A stretch of DNA of 64,000 nucleotides. Origin: Archivesica marissinica. Taxonomy: Eukaryota; Mollusca; Bivalvia; Venerida; Vesicomyidae. The position numbers and the translations under genes are program-made. The notes beneath the pieces were generated by a model, which saw only the letters and a list, made by a program, of their open reading frames with translations, did not search any database and was not told the DNA's origin. Of the stretch, positions 41,301 through 50,300 are shown in pieces (the stretch's first letter is position 1; every line of letters begins with the position of its first letter). The DNA is taken from contig CM026390.1 of assembly GCA_014843695.1 (NCBI GenBank), positions 98,507,470 to 98,571,469 of the forward strand. The letters run 5' to 3'.

Positions 41301-44300
41301 ATGAATAAAGGAGATGGTGTCATGGTAGACAAAGGGTTTCTAATACAGGAAGAAATTGAAAAACTTGGACTTAAGCTGTACATTCCACCATTTGCATCGA
41401 GCTCTGTACAAATGCCAGTCGGAGATGTATCCCTTACAAAGAAAATCGCTAAGCACCGTGTGCCTGTGGAAAGAGCTATCTCTAGAGCGAAGAAATTCAA
41501 GATTGTAGATAATAGAATTGATCTAAGTTTATTTCCCTGTGTAAACCAGATTTGGTTTTGTTGCTGTTTTTTGACTAATTGTATGCCCCTTCTCATTCAA
41601 GACTAACCTGATACGCTAATGCACTGCCAACGTTCTGAGCTCCATGTTCAGTCATCACTGTCATGTAGGGCTGGCTAGCTAGGTACGATATTGGGCTTGG
41701 GCTTAGGGACTTCAAAAACAGTAGGTCACTTTCAAGTACCTGTATTTTCCTGAAAATAGAAAAACATGTGTGTGTCATTGTTTGCTATTTTACACATATA
41801 AATTTGTAACATGATTAAAACAATACAGCATAAAACATGTATAGTAGTTTCGTTTTATTTGTTTGTGCATGCATTATCTTTTATCTTCATTAAATCTATT
41901 TCCCCACATATGTATGTTGGTATTTATGTAAGTGTCATAATGTATGTATGTATGTTCCATTAATGTCAAACCCCTTGCGGGGACATAAGTCGGCTAAGCT
42001 TACCCAGGAAAACATGTCTAAGTGATTAACCAGTACTAAGCAATGTGTGTGAGGTGCCATGCTCAATGACACTACATATGTGGCCTGACCGAATATCTAA
42101 CCCGGGACCGATCAATTCCAAATCCGACGCTCTACCACTGGACCACGGATGCAACACACTTTACACAGGGTTCCATGGTCGATCACTGCAAATATGTTCT
42201 TGAGCAGGGCACCATATTTGCTTGGTATTGGTTTTAATGGTACCGAAGCAGTTAGGCCTGTCCCAGGTAAAGCGGTTTGACATTGATGGAAAATAGAATG
42301 TTATGTTATGTTATAATTCGTTATAATTCGGGTTTTACGCCTGCATCAGCACCATTTTGGGCTATATCGCCGGCGGGCAGTTTACCTAACAACACCTTTC
42401 CTGGGCAGGCTCCAGCGGTTAACCAGTACTTGTGTGCACCAACCTCCGTAAGAAACTGCCAACTTTTTCATATAAATGAGACACGGCCTGAGCGGGGCTC
42501 GAACCCGTGACCATCAGTGATGATAGGTTACAGTGGTATACAAGTCAGCGACCTTAACCACTCGACCACGGAGGCGGAGAAAATAGAATGTACCTATTGT
42601 CTTGGAAGTCTGCAGTAAGCGGTCTCTTTTTTCGAGTCGAGTTTCCTGGTTTGGCAATTACCATGGTGCCGACGGGTTCAGGCTCGATCTTTAGACCTCT
42701 TGGTTTGTCCCACCGTTGTGGCATGGAAGTGCAGGCAGGTTGGCTTGGTATATCTGCTAGACCTTCAAGGATCCAATCCGTCAGCTTCAATACAACAGCC
42801 AGAACGTGGGCACATTCACCAGAAGCCCTGAAAATAGAATAAATGCAGACCGTTTAGGTTTTTGTAATCAAAAACATTATTGTCTGCACCATCAACATGT
42901 TGAATGTTATGACAATTGATGAAATGTAACCATCAACAAGTTCAATATTGCTTTTAAGAACAAAGTGGCGTCTGTTCTACGAATCATCAAATGCAATGTT
43001 TACACATGCTGCCATTTTGTTTACCAGTCAGTGGTTAGAACTAGTAGCGGTTTCGCCGTCTCCTTTAGGATACCACTTAATCGGTGAAATCAAATAGTAA
43101 CTTGAACACTATATCAATATATATAACATGTTGCGGTACTTACCCTGCTTTACAACTGCAGAATGCATCTGTAACCTGTTGCTGTCCGACGACTATATTG
43201 ACGCGATGGCCATTGTCATTCTTTCGTTGACTGCGGAACACGACGGCTTTAACTTCTACATCCAGATTTTCAGCACGATAAAGTTTTACAGAACTAATAT
43301 ACGATTCGTTTGCAAACTTCTTAGCCTGAACTCTTTGACGCAAAGAAGTTCTATACGGTAGAAAATACTCCCCAAAGTCATATGGTAAATCATTCAATCT
43401 AAGTGCGTCCGCCATTTTGGAATTTGTTTGTCGGAGGTTTTGCGTTACAGGGTCACGTGATGTTAGGGGCGGAGCGATAGGTCATCTCGCGACTGGTCAA
43501 TTATTTGAACTATTGGTAGCTTTTATTTATGTGCGGTGGTATGTATAGTCAAACCTGTGTTAGAGGTCACCTCCTTTAAGCAGCAAACCTGTATTAAGCA
43601 GTCAGTTTTTAGAGTCCTAATATGTTGCTTTATTATACATTTGACCTCTATTAAGCAGCCTGTGCTAAGCAGCCACTTTCTGTGATTCCCTGGGCTGGCT
43701 GCTTAACACATGTTTCACTGTAATTCCTTAGTTAACGAATAACTAAACAAATATAAAAATTTAATAAGTGTGTTCTTGACAAAAATGTTCGGCACAACAT
43801 CGAGGACTCGCGCATAACACGAAAAGAGGAAACAGAAACTAACAGCACAGCTTACCTGATTTGCATACTGTATGCGTGGGAAGAAGAATAAAATAAGGTG
43901 ATTTTAAATCACCAAATACAAACACACAATGTAACATTTGAAGTACCGTATATTCCCGACCATCAGTCGAGGGTCAACTTTTGGCTTGACATGCTGATTT
44001 TTAGCTGGATTCTTCCATAAATCGAGGGTACTGTGTGAACTTGTGGACATTTGACAATAGTTTCTCTCATATTTGAATGAAACTGAGCTCAATTTGAGAT
44101 ATCTGGTTGACTGTATTCCATTACAAATCATACAAAAATGCACTGATGTACAACAATAATGTATGATGTTTGTTTATCAGCTTTTTCTATGGATTATAAT
44201 GTAATTAATTGTCTACACCATAAAAAGCCAAAAAAAAGCAATAACATATGTTATGTATTAATAGCAAAATAATTCGATCACTAACTTTCAATCAATAAAT

Positions 44301-47300
44301 AGTGTTCTTGCAGTCTACAAACTCTCAAAAAGTCAAAGTAAGATTTCGCATAACGGTCAGCCACATTCCTGAATTGACGTTTGTTTATTGGAGTGTATAC
44401 TAAGCGCGTGATACCGTCGTTTAGAGATCATTTAAATCTTCTCAGTCTAAAAATAAATATGCATAGGCACAAAGGTGAGATATAACGGTAAATATGTAGA
44501 ATAAATGATGGTGGTGTCGACTATTAACCCCTCGAAACCGGAATTCCCCTCCAAACCAAACAAATTTCCTGGTCCCAAACTTGTCCCATCTTTGTTCATT
44601 GTAGAAAAACCTTTGTAAACTGGAACCCCTCTTTTCCGAATATCAAGCATATTTTTAAAAATTATGTACATTTTCAATTGTAATTACTGGTACCCCTGTA
44701 AACCAGGGCTCGACAAATCCACTTGTCCGCTCGTATTTACGAGTGACTTTTCGATCTGGACGAGTAGAAATTCCAAGTCGCTTGCCCAGTCGGACGAATG
44801 AAAATTTCAGCTAAATATCCAATACAAATCGAAGGAACAAAATAAAATAATATCCGTTTTACTTTCTTCGGAATGATTACCAGGCGTGATAATGGGAAAT
44901 CACCGAGGATATTTTAATGTGTTTATGCTGCCACATAATTGCATTTATTAATAAATTAAAGTGCAATTCTGACGATTTTTAATTTTCCTAAAATACATGG
45001 GACGAGTGATAGTCCAATCTGGACGAGTGGGACAGTGGCCCAGTAGGACGAGTAAGAAATTAAACATTTGTCGAGGCCTGTAAACCAAACAGCAACTTGT
45101 CTTAATCAAATATTAACCCATTCAACACCAAGTAACTGACATGGACTGGTCCATGATATTTTTAGACCAATAAATTAATAACAAAATTACATTTGGATCA
45201 GTTCATTTATCAAAATGGGTAAAAAAAATTCTAAAAATAGTTATATTACTTGAAAAAAGTGCAGATCCTGATGAGACGACTCGTCACGAGCCGGCTCATC
45301 TGGATCTACACTTTTTTGTAAGCCAATTTAGAGGTCTGTGGTGTTGAAAGGGTTAAACTATTCTTATAGACTACATAGACTATTCTTTTAAACAAATAAC
45401 CTGCAGATATTTTTTACAGAATATTGTATTGTACGCATAAATTTAATCAGTTCTTTACTAACTGTCAAACTATAAACATGTCTCAGTCTCCTTCTAAGCA
45501 TTGCAGAGTGGAATTGTTAATATATGAGAAATCTACCTCACTATGAAAACCCATCTAAACCGAAAACCAGTCCAAACCAACTTCTACCCTTGGTGAAGTG
45601 ACTGTTCGGTTTAGAGTTTCACTGTATTACCCAAGTATTTCAGTAAAGAAATACAAGACAACTTTAATGGCCTGGAAAAATGTACAATCAGATTCTTATA
45701 TTGACTAGTTCTTTCGTCATTCTCCGTAGCTAAATTCCACTCTCCTCTCAATAACTCACCTGCAAGGCTAACTCCCTTTCCACATCTGCATTCCAGTCTA
45801 TTTTACTTGCATTGTCTGGTTCCTTGTCAAAGTCTAGCTCTTCTGTACTCCAATCACTGGCTGTCCCTATATCGTGTGTAAATGATGCTAAATAAACGTT
45901 ACATGTATGTGTAAATGTTGTTAATTTCATTTGGCATACGTATAAAAATGTTGTTAATTTGATTTGGCATACGTATGTAAATGTTTTTAATTTCATTTGG
46001 CATACGTATGCAAATGTTGTTAACCCTTAACATGCTGAATAAATTGGACGGAATGTGCAAACAACATAGATCCAGATCAGCCACAGCATTACAAACACTG
46101 TATCTGATCAGGATCTATGTTGTTTGCTATTCAGATAAGTGTGATAGCTACAGCATTGAGCCAGATCTGGTTCTATTTGCAAAAGCGACTTTTGTCGTGA
46201 TTGGCAGGTCAAGAGTTAAATTCTTTCTGCAGATCAGGAAATTGCACTAATGTATCCAAACTGATAACTACCGGCACACTTTTGAAACAATTGACATATG
46301 AATGCTTAATCTGTTGAGCAATTGTACATTTGCTCGCAACTGCCGACAAGCTTTTGGAAGGTATTCGTATTCAATACATTTCGAAGTATTCGACACCATA
46401 CATGCCGACAGTTTGGTTGTTTATTATTGGAACTTAACGTCGCACCAACAGCGTAGGTCATATGGCGACTCTCCAGCTATGATTGGTGAAGGAAGACATC
46501 GGGTTTGGTGAAACCAGAATTCATTTTTTCTCTCATATGATACAATGTATATTACAAATTATATTATTATATGTTATATGTCGGGTTTTACGCCTGCATC
46601 AGCACCATTTTGGGCTATATCGCCGGCGGGCAGATTACTTAACAACACCTTTCATGGGCAGGCTCCAGCGGTTAACCAGTATTTGGGTGCACCAACCTCC
46701 GTAAGAAATTGCCAACTTTTTCATATAAATGAGACACGGCCTGAGCGGGGCTCGAACCCGTGACCATCAGTGATGATAGGTTACAGTGGTATACAAGTCA
46801 GCGACCTTAACCACTCGACCATGGAGGCAGATGATATTACAAATTAACAATTATATAATATACATAACATTATATATCTAAGCTATATAATAATTTGTAC
46901 TCAAATAATGTTGCAATGATAAATCTTTTAGCCACATAAAATCTTACCTGCACTCAAATCACTGCCCACACTGTCAGTTCGTTTTCTCATTCCGCTGAAA
47001 GAATGCGACACGTTATTCAGTCCACCGGAAGAACTCCGCGGCATTGGTAGCTTACACAGGTTCCTTCCGCTGAGATTCAACTGTTCTGAGCTATGACTTC
47101 GTTCAAACACCATGGTGTCGAGGTTCTGTGGATCAGGATAAAATCCGTCCACTTCTTCCCATCGATCAGTCTGATCCAGCTTGTCGTATGACCGTGATTT
47201 AATTTTATTGGGAGTTTGTTTGAATCGAGATAATATTTCTTGCTCATCGGCACCTGGTATATTATCGTCCATTTTCTGTTTATTTTCCTCCATGCCTACA

Positions 47301-50300
47301 GGGGCCGTGTCCTTTCTATCCGCTTCTTGACCTATTGTACTTGGTCGTGATGGAACAATGTACAACTCTTGATCTGCCTTCACGTCTTTATTCACTTTCT
47401 TGTCTGTATTGTTTTTATTTTCCTGTTTCACAACTATTTTATCATCTTGTGCATCCTTAGGTTCAAGTTTTGCTCTTTGCTTGTCTTGCTCATTTCTGTT
47501 TCCAACTTGACACTTTGTGTTTTGTTTATTATTTGACCTTTGGTTCAACCTCTGACCCCTACCTCTAGAATACGACTGACCTTGACTTTTTCCCTTGGAG
47601 AATTCTGTCTGTTCATTGGCTCTACCAGAATTTCTGTTCACTGTTTTGATTGGTTGTTCGGAGCATTTCTCTGGTGATATTCTGTCAGTGCCGCCAGACT
47701 TATCAAGTACCACTGTTACTTGCATATTGCTCAAATCTATCTTTCTCGCAGATACCGTTTGAGGCGAGTGCACATATGTTGAGGTTGCCGGCCCGGGGCT
47801 TGGACTATGGACAAGGTTGGGACTCGGACTGGACTCTCCATCCTCCCTGTCTGTAGAGCCATCACCACTCGCGTCTGTCACTTGTTTTTCAAGCAAACGT
47901 CCTTTTGGAACGTAGCGCTGAATCTCCGGTTTCTTCCGTCGTCTCAATTCCTCGCTCCTACGAGACTTCTGTGAATCACTAGATGTAATCTTAAGATCCT
48001 GCAGGCCCGGGTTAATACCTCGAAGCTGAAATGAAACACATCGTTGACATACTCTGCGCTATGAAGCATCAGCTACTGTATACTAGTAGAGGCTTAAGTT
48101 TGTCTGTACTTAGAACAAACACAATTTTTTAACAAGCTGATAATTTCAATTAAGGATAATAGTGTGTTTCTTTCAATAACTATTAATTTAAGCAAAAGCT
48201 GTAGTTGTAGGTATTGTAAGTAAAAGCTGGCGATCAGATTAGAGGGCGATGTGGGTGAAATATTCGCCCTAGGGACCCTGACTTCGCCTTCTGGGGGTCC
48301 CACTTCTCCCTAAAAGAAATCTAAAATTATTTTTTTACAATTTTCATACAAAATGTTGGCCAGTAAGATACATTGGCCCATTATAAAGCACTCCTATTCA
48401 AATGTTGTATTTAATGGTCATACTGTGCATTTTAACCATATTTTGTTGAAATTGATTAAATAACACCATTTAAGGATGCGTCCGCATTCTTTCTCACTTC
48501 TCCCAAAAATTCTGACCTAGAATGAAACCTGAAAAGCATGTAGATCTACCCAAAATCTAAAATAACCACAATCTCTTCAGGATAGCAACAATAAATAAAT
48601 GTAAACACACTTGCCACACCATACAAGGTCTCGTGTCGGTGCTGTGCACCGTGCAAGTAAAAGAACCGGAGGAGATTTTGAAATGGGTCTTTGCCTGTAT
48701 CATTGCACAATCCTCCAAAATCTAAAATGACCAATCTCTTCAGGAGGCGTCGCTGATATGGGCAACCGATAGCAACGATAAATAAACACAAGACACACAC
48801 TTTCCTACCTCCTTTTCTATGCTATTTTCCTTGGAAGACGTCTCTGATAACAGCTCCTCGTCCCAGTTCTCCTCAGATATATGAAGCTCCGTCTCCACTG
48901 GCTTAGTGATGATCTTCTCCGGACTGCACTCTGTATGTACAAACAAGGTATGAATCTCATTACATGGAGGATATTTGTGTTTATTAGTGTAAGATAGGAT
49001 TTTATTTCATCGAGTGATCACCGAAATTTCTAATTCGTTGATCTTGAGATGAAATGAAATCCTATCTTACACGAATAAACACAAATCTTCTTTTTCTTTT
49101 ATGATTTCCAATGACTTTGGCTAATATAGTATTTGTTTTCAAATTTTCTTCATTTTAACTGCTCTGTTCGGAGCCTCATTGCACTATGTGACACAACCGC
49201 ACAACCACTTCTGTTAGTGTAAACATCCGTAATAAGAAATAGTTCCCGTATAATTTTGAAATTAGTTTATACAAATTTATTTTAGCTTGATTGCAAAACA
49301 AGTCCTTAACTTATATTAATCACTCTCGTGACCTCATTCCTGATGGAATCCATCGCCACGAGGGAGAGAGAAGAGGCAACGTGGAAATTAAATGCCTTGC
49401 CTAAGGGCACAATCGTAACGGCTCCAGCAGGGCTCGAACTCCAGACCTTTCGCTCCTGGAGCGAACGCGCTCCCACTGCGCTATCACGACTTCCACAATT
49501 TTGAAGTTAGTTTCTATTTGCTGCAAAATTCAAAACTACAGACAAAACAAATTCATTAAAATATAATACCTTCTTCAAGATTGCATGTTTGAATTAGACC
49601 TTTAAAACCCGGAAAAAAAATTGTGGGACCATTATGTTTAGTCTCTAACATTGTTTTTTTCCCCATTAAAATCTTGTCCTCCGTTAGCAATTTTCCCAAT
49701 TCCAAAATCACACCCTCTATAATTCATTCCCAAAATAAGGAAACAATAAAAGTATGGTCTTTTTAGACATCCTACATTAAGAAATACAGTTGCTCTCCTG
49801 TTTGTTCAGTTTGAGACTGATAGAAGCGAGCGCTGAGAACTTATCCCATTTACCATCTCTAGATGTTTGTCTGGCTGACATGTACTTCGGTGTTGAGGTT
49901 GCTGGTATATACCAATCGTTGAAAACTTACCCTTTTGCCCTCCGTTGTCCGACTGTTTATCCGGTTTACCGCGATGTGGAGGCTGGTAAATACCGATCGT
50001 TGGACGTTTCCTCTTTCTCTCCTCATCTCGTTTCTTTTTTGCCTCTGTTTGTAAAATAAAAGAAATCCTCAGCTTACAAAGAATGCAATACAATCAAATG
50101 CAACAAAACGCTTGTGGCTATTAATACATTAGGTTACGTTCCATTGTCATACAATACTACAGACATATATATACATTCACAATCACAATGTGAATTTTGG
50201 TCTTTCAAAAGTGAACTTCGGTCGCGTGGGATTTAATTTTAAAATGAATCTTTTCCACATTATTGATGCGAAGCATTAATAAATATAAATTGAGTTTTAA

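Larger units (their letters stand above)
37269..41606 (+). pseudogene. THAP-DDE_Tnp_4 transposase, frameshifted
   Basis: Exon 1 (37269-37500) holds the THAP start (MVKRCQWG; in a shifted frame GVTFIPFPKPKR and CKRWIKACGRPHTQ; then HMHVCSK). Exon 2 (38736-38890) continues HFPEGHPTDTYPDPLPA, exon 3 (39212-39306) is SSQRSTDQPQDC to TDTPK, and exon 4 (from 40511) starts with a leucine-rich coiled coil (ALAAENKMLQQQLSKQ) and the DDE domain. Junction phases agree. Catalytic landmarks DGTEIK, VDKGF and VERAISRAKKF are present but lie in different frames. Disruptions are a frame change early in exon 1, a 26-bp duplication in exon 1, and frame changes near 41078 and 41294. It cannot make transposase as it stands. 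Confidence 0.82.
37081..43498. mobile_element. 6.4-kb DNA transposon with THAP-DDE transposase and SWIM-YqaJ exonuclease
   Basis: The left end GGACCAGTCGCG and the right end CGCGACTGGTC are inverted. AAT is present on both sides (37078-37080, 43499-43501) where the flank otherwise reads uninterrupted CTACAATTATTTG, so a 3-bp target duplication is directly visible. It carries two convergent multi-exon genes. The combination of a PIF/Harbinger-related DDE transposase with a YqaJ nuclease resembles what I recall as ISL2EU-type elements. That name is from memory and unverified. It sits in SMG6 intron 5 and itself hosts SINEs and two tandem arrays. Confidence 0.88.
44510..45630. mobile_element. 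'CTCTAAACCG' element containing two nested insertions
   Basis: The left edge is CCCCTCGAAACCGGAATTCC and the right edge is GTTCGGTTTAGAGTTTCACT. The text matches 20.03-20.41 kb. It contains the hAT-type MITE at 44704-45080 and the MITE-2 at 45114-45357. Confidence 0.65.
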
